Assembly (NCBI GenBank): GCA_030840545.1
Contig: JAVEEH010000350.1
Location: 1-13,161, forward strand
Length of the DNA: 13,161 nucleotides
Source: Frankiaceae bacterium
GTDB lineage: Bacteria; Actinomycetota; Actinomycetes; JAFAQI01
Direction of reading: 5' to 3'
Made by a program: the position numbers and the translations under genes. Of the stretch, positions 8,443 through 13,161 are shown in pieces; the first letter of the stretch is position 1, and each line of letters begins with the position of its first letter. The notes below the pieces were generated by a model. The model was not told the origin of the DNA. It was given only the letters and a program-made list of their open reading frames with translations, and ran no database searches.

Positions 8443-8453
8443 TCGTTCAGCTG
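8436..8453. terminator. Hairpin formed by the two convergent stop codons of ccsA and the bldC-like gene
   Basis: GGCTGA and TCAGCT around the 4-nt loop TCGT pair into a 7-bp stem (8436-8442 with 8447-8453, one G-T pair). The ccsA TGA lies in the left arm and the complement of the bldC TGA in the right arm. No T-run follows on either strand. If it terminates at all, it would be as the tail-less type proposed for actinobacteria. The structure is seen in the sequence; the function is inferred. Confidence 0.35.
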
Positions 8454-8680
8454 CGGGCGGGTTCGTCCTCGACCGACTGACGCGGTGCCGGTGCCGTCGC
8501 GCCGCCGGCTTCGCCGCGGAGCAACGCGCGCACCTCTGACTCGCGGAAACGGCGGTGGCCGCCCGGCGTCCGGATGCTGCTGATCCGGCCCGCAGCCGCC
8601 CAGCGCGTCACGGTTTTCGGGTCCACGCGGAAGAGGCTGGCCACCTCACCGGGCGTCAACAGCCGCTCTCGTGCTTCCAC
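8447..8680 (-). CDS. bldC: BldC-like MerR-type DNA-binding protein
   Basis: The 77-residue protein is almost entirely one winged helix-turn-helix domain of the MerR/BldC type. Key stretches are LLTPGEVASLFRVDPKTVTRW (6-26), SIRTPGGHRRFRESEV (about 33-48) and a short disordered Ala/Pro-rich tail. It closely resembles Streptomyces BldC, which binds DNA as head-to-tail oligomers on direct repeats and controls the timing of development. Homologues also occur in actinobacteria that do not sporulate. No ligand or dimerisation domain is present. The start is the GTG at 8680 (protein begins with the codons for VEARER), supported by an AGGGGG ribosome site 5 nt upstream; there is no in-frame ATG nearby. 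It is convergent with ccsA and divergent from the LPXTG gene across 262 bp. The symbol is given by similarity; a paralogue of true BldC is equally possible. Confidence 0.88.
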   Translation of the reverse strand: MEARERLLTPGEVASLFRVDPKTVTRWAAAGRISSIRTPGGHRRFRESEVRALLRGEAGGATAPAPRQSVEDEPARS

Positions 8681-8702
8681 GTCGTCCCCCTCGTCAAGGC
8701 AT

Positions 8703-8721
8703 CCGGGTGGGTCCACCCCGG
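8703..8721. promoter_or_regulatory. Inverted repeat in the bldC-like gene leader
   Basis: GGGTGG (8705-8710) and CCACCC (8713-8718) form an inverted repeat separated by GT, extended by CCGG-type ends with one bulged base. On the minus strand it lies about 22 nt upstream of the GTG start. It could be an operator or a leader hairpin just before the ribosome site. Function is inferred. Confidence 0.3.
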
Positions 8722-8731
8722 TTAGGAAAAT

Positions 8732-8739
8732 GTGTACAC
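8732..8739. promoter_or_regulatory. Perfect GTGTACAC palindrome upstream of the bldC-like gene
   Basis: An eight-base perfect palindrome lies in an AT-richer patch (8724-8745) that stands out in this GC-rich window, about 52 bp before the bldC start. Position and local composition suggest a promoter or operator, but no consensus I know matches and no clear -35/-10 pair is visible. Confidence 0.3.
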
Positions 8740-8942
8740 GCAGAAAGGTCGTGGCGTCAGCCGTTTCGTACAAAAGTTCCGGCGTTTCTCCCCGTGGGCG
8801 GTTCCGAAAGGCGTCCCGGCAGACCGAGACCGCCCGAAGTTGGTCACATCGGGCCATGGACACGTCCTGGGGCGATCGTGAGGCTTTGGTCGCGCTAGCG
8901 CACTTTCGTCCGTGTTGCCTCTCCGGTCTCCAGGGGGTCCCT

Positions 8943-10604
8943 GTGCACGTGTCCCGACGTTCGGCCGTCGCGCTGGTCACCGCAGCCGGCCTGGCCGCCC
9001 TTTCGCTGCCGGCCGGCGCTGCCACCACGACGACTCCCGCGAAGGGTGTCGCGACGTCGACCCTCACCGTCCTGCGGCTGACGCTCGCCGGCACGACGGT
9101 TGCAGCGGGGCAGATCGTCGCGGTCGCCGGCAACACGACAAAGCCGCACCTGGCCAAGCTGGTCATCACCCCGGTCGACTCGTCGGTGACCGGCCCGATC
9201 GGGCAGCAGACCGTCTCGGCCGGCGGTGGCACGAGCACGATCCCGGCGACCCCCAAGTCGGTCACGCTTCCCGGCGGGCTCGGCAAGGTCGTCGGCCCGA
9301 CGTTCCATGCCGACGCGGTCGACGGCGCGACGGGCATCGTCGCCTCGGCGGCTCTCAAGGCGCTCGGGCAGGTGCAGGTGCTCACCGTCCCGCTCGACCT
9401 CAAGGCCGCGACGCTGTCGGACGTGTCGCAGGTCAAGGCCGGCGGCGCGACCGCGGAGAAGCGCTTCGTGCTCGGCGGGCTCGGGCTGCCGTCGGTGCAG
9501 GACCTGCTCGCCGCTCTCGGCGTCGACCTCAGTGCTCTCACCCAGCAGCTGACCCAGGGCAACCTGACCCAGCTCGCCGGGCTTGTCGGCGGCGCGCTCG
9601 GCACTCTCAATGCCGACGTCGACGCAGCGCAAGCGGCCCTCACCGGCGCCGGGCAGTCCGCGGCCTCGTCGTTGGCCGGCGCTCAGCAGCAGCTGACCGC
9701 CGCAAACGCAGCAGTCACCACCGCCACCAACGCGTTCAACACTGCGTGGGCAAGCGCGTTCGGCGCCCTCGCCGCGCCCGCACAGGCGGCCCTTGCGTTG
9801 GTCGGCGTCAATGGCACGACAACGGCCGACCAGTTTGCGGCACTCACGGGCCCGACGCTGACCGCAGTGACGTCCGCACTGAGCGCCGGGACCTTCACCA
9901 ACCTCAGCGCGCTCGCGCAGTCGGTCGTCGACGCAGAGGCGATCGTCGCCGATGTCAACGCGCTCGTCGACGCGCTGCAGGCGCTGGTCAATGCCGTCGT
10001 CGCCGCCGTGCTCGGCAGCAACGACCCGCTCGCGACGTTGGGCACCATCACGGTGACGACCTCTGCCATCGCGGCCAAGACGCCGAAGGCAGCTGCAGGT
10101 GTGACCGTAGGCTCTGTGCACGTTCTGGGCCTTGCCGGCGCGATCCCGCTCGGCTCACTGACGAGCGCGCTCGGTGCCGTCACCGGCACGCTGTCCTCGG
10201 TGCTGGAGTCCGTCGCCGGGGTGACGTTCAAGGCGCCGACGATCGCCGTCGGGACACCGTCGAAGTCGACGAGCACACAGGGCCGCACCCGGTTCGCGTC
10301 TGCCTCGATCACTGGGCTGACACTGACGTTGCCGTCGATCACGTTGCCTGCCGCGCTCCACCTGGCCGGTGTGCCGACCGGTATCTCCGGTGCGCTGACC
10401 GTAGGCCAGCTGGCCGAGACCGCGCAGTGGACCCCGGCCTCAACCAAGACGACTCCGAGCACTCCGGGCACTCCGCAGACGGGTCACCCCGGCTCCGGCG
10501 GCGGGCTTCCCGACACCGGTGGCCGGATGCTGATCTCGGTCGCCGGACTGCTGGTCATCGGCTCGGCCCTCGCTCTTCGCCGGCGGGCCGGCAAGGCGGC
10601 GTAA
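8943..10604 (+). CDS. Secreted LPXTG cell-wall-anchored protein of unknown function
   Basis: The 553-residue protein has a complete sortase-substrate layout. A signal peptide (about 1-27) has basic residues SRR, a hydrophobic core and an ALA-type cleavage region near AGAA. The C-terminus has a Pro/Thr/Gly-rich wall spacer (about 496-521), the sorting motif LPDTG (522-526), a hydrophobic span and the basic tail RRRAGK. Residues about 36-190 and 380-490 look beta-rich (alternating Val/Thr/Leu). The middle (about 185-360) is Ala/Gln/Leu-rich and probably helical, perhaps a coiled coil. The protein has no cysteine or tyrosine. I do not recognise a family and assign no function; structural or adhesive roles are only possibilities. 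GTG 8943 is chosen because GGGGG ends 5 nt before it; GTG 8949 is an alternative. The DUF4229 gene follows after 9 nt. No sortase gene lies in the window. Confidence 0.88.
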   Translation: MHVSRRSAVALVTAAGLAALSLPAGAATTTTPAKGVATSTLTVLRLTLAGTTVAAGQIVAVAGNTTKPHLAKLVITPVDSSVTGPIGQQTVSAGGGTSTIPATPKSVTLPGGLGKVVGPTFHADAVDGATGIVASAALKALGQVQVLTVPLDLKAATLSDVSQVKAGGATAEKRFVLGGLGLPSVQDLLAALGVDLSALTQQLTQGNLTQLAGLVGGALGTLNADVDAAQAALTGAGQSAASSLAGAQQQLTAANAAVTTATNAFNTAWASAFGALAAPAQAALALVGVNGTTTADQFAALTGPTLTAVTSALSAGTFTNLSALAQSVVDAEAIVADVNALVDALQALVNAVVAAVLGSNDPLATLGTITVTTSAIAAKTPKAAAGVTVGSVHVLGLAGAIPLGSLTSALGAVTGTLSSVLESVAGVTFKAPTIAVGTPSKSTSTQGRTRFASASITGLTLTLPSITLPAALHLAGVPTGISGALTVGQLAETAQWTPASTKTTPSTPGTPQTGHPGSGGGLPDTGGRMLISVAGLLVIGSALALRRRAGKAA

Positions 10605-10613
10605 CCTCGGCGG

Positions 10614-10898
10614 GTGACCGCACCGCTCCTGGTCTACACGGCTGCCCGTGCCGGGCTGCTCGCCCTTTGCCTCCTGCTGGGGTGGCTGGCCGGCCTCAGC
10701 GGCATCGCCCTCGTCGTGGTCGCGCTGCTCGTCTCCGGTGCGCTGTCGTGGTTCCTGCTTCAGCGGCAGCGGCTGGCGATGGGGGCGGCGGTGGAGCGAT
10801 CGGTGCAGCACGTCCGCGGCCGGATGCGGGCGCGCACCGCCGCCGAGGACGCCTACGTCGAGCAGCTGCAGCGGGACAGCCTCGGCGACCGGCCCTGA
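10614..10898 (+). CDS. DUF4229 family small membrane protein
   Basis: The 94-residue protein has two closely spaced hydrophobic segments (about 4-24 and 28-48). A basic boundary, LLQRQRLAMG, follows, and then a charged Arg/Glu-rich helix to the end (RMRARTAAEDAYVEQLQRD). This layout is that of DUF4229, an actinobacterial family of unknown function often found beside menaquinone genes. The GTG start lies 9 nt after the stop of the LPXTG gene and has only a weak ribosome site, so translation may depend on the upstream gene. menG starts 20 nt after its stop. The conserved link to menG suggests a membrane role near menaquinone synthesis, but nothing in the sequence shows an activity. Confidence 0.82.
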   Translation: MTAPLLVYTAARAGLLALCLLLGWLAGLSGIALVVVALLVSGALSWFLLQRQRLAMGAAVERSVQHVRGRMRARTAAEDAYVEQLQRDSLGDRP

Positions 10899-10906
10899 CC
10901 ACGGGG

Positions 10907-10912
10907 CAAGAT
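10907..10912 (+). promoter_or_regulatory. Possible -10 element for a leaderless menG transcript
   Basis: CAAGAT (xANNNT form) ends 6 nt before the menG ATG, a spacing typical of leaderless actinobacterial mRNAs. The GAGGG next to the start codon is too close to be a good ribosome site. Readthrough from the upstream gene is the alternative. Weak evidence. Confidence 0.25.
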
Positions 10913-10918
10913 GAGGGC

Positions 10919-11644
10919 ATGGCCCGGGCGACGCTGGACAAACGACCTGACGACGTAGCCCGCATGTTCGACGCGGTCGCCGGCCGCTACGACGCGATGA
11001 ACGCCGTCATGACGTTCGGCCAAGAGCGGCGCTGGCGCCGCATCGTCGCGCGCGCCGTGGCGGCCCGACCCGGGATGCGCGTCCTCGACCTGGCGGCGGG
11101 CACCGGTGCCTCGGCGATGCCCTTCGCCAAGGCGGGCGCCACCACAGTGGCCTGCGACTTCTCGACCGGCATGCTGGCCGAGGGCCGCCGGCGCCATCCC
11201 GAGCTCACCTTGGTGGCCGGCGATGCGCTTCTGCTGCCGTTCAACGACGGCGCCTTCGACGCCGTGACCATCTCCTTCGGCCTGCGCAACGTCGCCAGGG
11301 TCGACCGCGCGCTCGAGGAGCTGGCCCGGGTCACCCGGCCCGGCGGTCGCATCGTGGTGCTCGAGACGGCCACTCCGGCGGCCCGGCCCGTGCGGGCCGT
11401 CAACCGGCTCTACACCAACCGCGTGATGCCGCGGTTGGCGCGGCTGCTCTCCTCGGACCCCTCCTCGTATGCCTACCTTGCCGAGTCGGCGGGTGCCTGG
11501 CTGTCCCAGCCCGAGCTCGCCGCGGCGCTGCGCGCCGGCGGCTGGCAGGAGGTCGCGTGGCGCGACCTGATGTTCGGCGCGGTCGCCCTGCACACCGCCT
11601 GCACCCCGGGGGGCGACGCGCGACCCGGAGCCACCCCGGCCTAG
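10919..11644 (+). CDS. menG: Demethylmenaquinone methyltransferase (UbiE/MenG family)
   Basis: The 241-residue class I methyltransferase transfers a methyl group from S-adenosylmethionine to demethylmenaquinone, the final ring step of menaquinone synthesis, at the cytoplasmic membrane face. The UbiE N-terminal signature RYDAMNAVMTFGQERRW (23-39) is present. The SAM-binding motif I is VLDLAAGTGA (55-64), followed by ACDFSTGML (78-86), GDALLLPF (101-108), ISFGLRNV (118-125) and VTRPGGRIVVLE (138-149). The ATG at 10919 gives the family N-terminus; the frame is open far upstream but that sequence is the shadow of other genes. The extra C-terminal tail (about 229-241) is Pro/Gly/Ala-rich. The quinone partner is taken to be menaquinone because this is an actinomycete and the next gene is a geranylgeranyl reductase followed by nuoA. 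Its TAG stop lies within the putative -10 element of the next gene. Confidence 0.92.
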   Translation: MARATLDKRPDDVARMFDAVAGRYDAMNAVMTFGQERRWRRIVARAVAARPGMRVLDLAAGTGASAMPFAKAGATTVACDFSTGMLAEGRRRHPELTLVAGDALLLPFNDGAFDAVTISFGLRNVARVDRALEELARVTRPGGRIVVLETATPAARPVRAVNRLYTNRVMPRLARLLSSDPSSYAYLAESAGAWLSQPELAAALRAGGWQEVAWRDLMFGAVALHTACTPGGDARPGATPA

Positions 11645-11647
11645 ACT
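11642..11647 (+). promoter_or_regulatory. Putative -10 element (TAGACT) upstream of the geranylgeranyl reductase gene
   Basis: TAGACT fits the TANNNT -10 consensus and overlaps the menG stop codon (TAG 11642-11644). The nine bases CCTAGACTG (11640-11648) occur again before nuoA (12992-13000). No -35 element is evident. Transcription would start near 11654, placing the Crp-type palindrome at about +5 to +20. Confidence 0.4.
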
Positions 11648-11657
11648 GAGCCTTCAC

Positions 11658-11675
11658 TTGTGAAGTCGTTCACAA
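11658..11675. promoter_or_regulatory. Perfect Crp/GlxR-type binding palindrome upstream of the reductase/nuo genes
   Basis: The 7-bp arms TTGTGAA and TTCACAA flank GTCG. The sequence contains the full TGTGA-N6-TCACA consensus at 11659-11674 (all ten specified bases match), as used by mycobacterial Crp and corynebacterial GlxR. A further half-site, TTCAC (11653-11657), directly precedes it, giving three alternating half-sites. It lies 21 bp before the reductase ATG and downstream of the TAGACT element, a geometry that suggests repression. As RNA it could also form a 5' leader hairpin. Confidence 0.65.
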
Positions 11676-11695
11676 ACTCTCGAGGACGGGTTCCC

Positions 11696-12973
11696 ATGGT
11701 CACCGCCGACCGCGCCGCAGGGAGCGAGGACGCACAGGTCGTCATCGTCGGCGCCGGTCCCGGTGGGTCGACAGCCGCTTACCACCTCGCCCAGGCCGGC
11801 ATCGACGTGCTCGTGCTCGAGAAGTCCGAGTTCCCCCGCGAGAAGGTCTGTGGCGACGGCCTCACCCCGCGAGCGGTCAAGCAACTCGTCGCGATGGGCA
11901 TCGAGACCTCGCCCGAAGACGGCTGGATCAAGAACTACGGCCTGCGCATCATCGGTGGTGGCATGCGCATCGAGGTTCCCTGGCCGGACCTGGCGAGCTT
12001 TCCGTCGTACGGGTTGGTGCGGCCCCGACAGGACTTCGACGAGGTGCTGGCGCGGACCGCGCAGAAGGCCGGCGCCCGGCTGCAGGAGGGCACGACCGTC
12101 ACCGCGCCGCTGCTCGACGAGCGGACCGGCCGGGTCGCCGGTGTCGTCACCAAGGACGGCACCGCCTACCGCGCGCCGTTGACGATCGTGGCCGACGGCA
12201 ACTCCTCCAGGTTCTCCTTGAGCCTCGGCCTCGCCCGTCGCGAGGACCGGCCGATGGGCGTCGCCTACCGGCGTTACTTCACCAGCCCTCGCCACGACGA
12301 CGACTGGCTCGAGTCGTGGCTCGAGCTCTGGGACGGGGAGCCGGGCAAGGGCCGGTTGCTGCCGGGCTATGGCTGGATCTTCGGCGTTGGCGACGGCACC
12401 AGCAACGTGGGTCTGGGCATCCTCAACACCAGCGACGCGTTCGGCAAGACCGACTACCGCGCGATGCTCGACCGGTGGCTGTCGCACCTGCCGCAGGAGT
12501 GGGGTTTCGTCGAGGAGAACGCGACCGCACCCACCCGCGGCGCGGCTCTTCCGATGGGCTTCAACCGCAAGCCGCACTATGCCGATGGCGCGCTGCTCGT
12601 CGGTGACGCCGGCGGCATGGTCAACCCGATGAACGGCGAGGGCATCGCCTACGCCATGGAGTCGGCGCGGATCGCGGCCGAGGTCGTGGCCCAGGCGCTG
12701 GCGGCGCCCGAGGGTGCTCGCCGCGAGCGAGTCCTGCACGCCTATCCCGCGGCGCTCGACGCGGAGTACGGCGGCTACTACACGATCGGCCGGCTGTTCG
12801 TGAAGGCCATCGGGCACCCCTCGGTCATGAAGCTCGCGACCCGCCACGGCCTGCCGCACCCCACGCTCATGAAGTTCTGCCTGAAGCTGTTGGCCAACCT
12901 CAGTGATTCCCGGGACGGCGATGTGATGGACCGGCTCATCACAGCGCTCAACCGGCTGGCGCCCGCCGCCTGA
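11696..12973 (+). CDS. menJ: Geranylgeranyl reductase family FAD enzyme, probable menaquinone side-chain reductase (MenJ-like)
   Basis: The 425-residue flavoprotein belongs to the geranylgeranyl reductase family. The N-terminal FAD fold shows VVIVGAGPGGSTAAYHLAQ (15-33) with Glu42 at the end of the second strand. Next comes the family motif VCGDGLTPRAV (51-61) and a second FAD motif LVGDAGGMVNPMNGEG (301-316). In mycobacteria MenJ saturates one isoprene unit of menaquinone; the neighbours here (menG upstream, nuoA downstream) favour that role over archaeal-lipid or chlorophyll chemistry. I chose ATG 11696, with GAGGA about 9 nt upstream. An in-frame GTG at 11660 would lie inside the Crp-type palindrome and add twelve unconserved residues. 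nuoA starts 64 bp after the stop with its own putative promoter. The function is well supported; the exact quinone side chain is not visible. Confidence 0.88.
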   Translation: MVTADRAAGSEDAQVVIVGAGPGGSTAAYHLAQAGIDVLVLEKSEFPREKVCGDGLTPRAVKQLVAMGIETSPEDGWIKNYGLRIIGGGMRIEVPWPDLASFPSYGLVRPRQDFDEVLARTAQKAGARLQEGTTVTAPLLDERTGRVAGVVTKDGTAYRAPLTIVADGNSSRFSLSLGLARREDRPMGVAYRRYFTSPRHDDDWLESWLELWDGEPGKGRLLPGYGWIFGVGDGTSNVGLGILNTSDAFGKTDYRAMLDRWLSHLPQEWGFVEENATAPTRGAALPMGFNRKPHYADGALLVGDAGGMVNPMNGEGIAYAMESARIAAEVVAQALAAPEGARRERVLHAYPAALDAEYGGYYTIGRLFVKAIGHPSVMKLATRHGLPHPTLMKFCLKLLANLSDSRDGDVMDRLITALNRLAPAA

Positions 12974-12993
12974 ACCACCGTCCACCCACCACC

Positions 12994-12999
12994 TAGACT
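12994..12999 (+). promoter_or_regulatory. Putative -10 element (TAGACT) upstream of nuoA
   Basis: TAGACT lies within the same CCTAGACTG nine-mer (12992-13000) that precedes the reductase gene. It is 38 bp before the nuoA GTG, leaving a leader of about 30 nt containing the ribosome site. No -35 is evident. Confidence 0.4.
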
Positions 13000-13037
13000 G
13001 GCCGCCGGCCAGGCCCCAGCCCGAGGAGGAAGACGAC

Positions 13038-13161
13038 GTGGTCCCGATCCTCGTCCTTCTGGTGCTCGCCGCCGGTTTTGCCATCTTCTCCGTCGTCGCG
13101 GGCTCCCTCACCGGCCCCAAGCGCTACAACCGGGCCAAGGTCGCCTCTTACGAATGCGGCA
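13038..13161 (+). CDS. nuoA: NADH-quinone oxidoreductase subunit A (NuoA), 3' end beyond the window
   Basis: Only the first 41 codons are present. They encode a hydrophobic first membrane helix (PILVLLVLAAGFAIFSVVAG, about residues 3-22). The family motif GPKRYNRAKVASYECG (26-41) follows, whose Glu-Cys-Gly is a hallmark of NuoA/ND3. NuoA is a small three-helix membrane subunit at the junction of the peripheral and membrane arms of Complex I, near the quinone site; it reduces menaquinone in actinobacteria together with the other Nuo subunits. The GTG start has a strong GAGGAGG ribosome site 8 nt upstream. A nuoB-nuoN series is expected to follow outside the window. The position right after the menaquinone reductase gene is common in actinobacteria. 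Confidence 0.92.
   Translation, partial: MVPILVLLVLAAGFAIFSVVAGSLTGPKRYNRAKVASYECG

Larger units (their letters stand above)
8681..8942. other. 262-bp divergent intergenic region between the bldC-like and LPXTG genes
   Basis: This is the longest non-coding stretch in the window. It must hold promoters for both divergent genes. Besides the two bldC-proximal symmetric elements it contains a perfect 10-bp palindrome, GCGCTAGCGC, at 8892-8901, about 42 bp before the LPXTG gene start. I see no RNA gene, riboswitch pattern or believable short protein, and no strong -35/-10 pair. Confidence 0.5.

Noticed and set aside
8776..8805. Two GGAAC motifs on the minus strand as ECF sigma -35 elements for the bldC-like gene
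   Set aside because: They occur at 8776-8780 and 8801-8805 but neither has a CGTT/CGTC-type -10 at the right spacing.
8681..8942. Small protein or riboswitch in the longest intergenic region
   Set aside because: Short open frames there lack ribosome sites and sensible composition, and no c-di-AMP or other riboswitch core was recognised.
8912..10918. 910-residue frame running through the LPXTG gene into menG
   Set aside because: The first two thirds are Arg/Pro-rich out-of-frame sequence over a gene with clear signal peptide and sorting signal; menG begins at the ATG at 10919.
11660..11695. GTG start at 11660 for the reductase
   Set aside because: It falls within the Crp-type palindrome, has no ribosome site and adds residues not expected before the FAD fold.
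11654..13120. 488-residue antisense frame opposite the geranylgeranyl reductase gene
   Set aside because: It is a GC-rich shadow frame with no family features; the plus strand has unmistakable FAD motifs.

Overview
This window comes from the chromosome of a GC-rich, Gram-positive actinomycete (Actinomycetota). The evidence is GTG starts at about half of the genes, a BldC-type regulator (a family restricted to actinobacteria), a DUF4229 protein, a System II (Ccs/Res) cytochrome c maturation cluster in the hemL-phosphatase-tlpA-ccdA-resB-ccsA order known from Mycobacterium and Streptomyces, and an LPXTG surface protein. Species cannot be told from the sequence. No mobile element, tRNA, rRNA or CRISPR array is visible, and coding is dense and intact throughout.

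Layout. (1) Bases 1-931 hold the 3' part of hemB. (2) Bases 935-2483, on the minus strand, hold a two-gene unit: a pterin-4a-carbinolamine dehydratase overlapping a family VIII esterase/beta-lactamase-like hydrolase. It sits convergent to hemB and divergent from hemL. (3) Bases 2538-8442 hold a tightly packed plus-strand run: hemL, a histidine phosphatase, a TlpA-like thioredoxin lipoprotein, ccdA, resB and ccsA, with overlaps of 1-4 nt at three junctions. (4) Bases 8447-8680 hold a minus-strand bldC-like gene, whose stop is 4 nt from the ccsA stop. (5) Bases 8943-11644 hold a plus-strand LPXTG-anchored secreted protein, a small DUF4229 membrane protein and menG. (6) Bases 11696-13161 hold a menaquinone-type geranylgeranyl reductase (menJ-like) and the start of nuoA, the first gene of a respiratory Complex I operon that continues beyond the window.

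How they fit together. Most of the window serves the respiratory chain. HemL and HemB make heme precursors. TlpA, CcdA, ResB and CcsA reduce apocytochrome c and deliver and attach heme outside the membrane. MenG and the reductase finish menaquinone, and NuoA begins the complex that reduces it. The bldC-like gene, LPXTG protein and dehydratase/hydrolase pair are insertions into this theme with no obvious respiratory role.

The most interesting signals are regulatory. There is a perfect Crp/GlxR-type palindrome (TGTGA-N6-TCACA) in front of the reductase/nuo block, and a second, weaker site of the same type (GTGA-N6-TCAC) in front of the cytochrome c maturation genes. A 23-bp near-perfect palindrome occupies the middle of the 54-bp gap between the divergent dehydratase and hemL genes. 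A hairpin incorporates both stop codons of the convergent ccsA and bldC genes. I did not find an undescribed multi-gene system; the least characterised gene is the 553-residue LPXTG surface protein.
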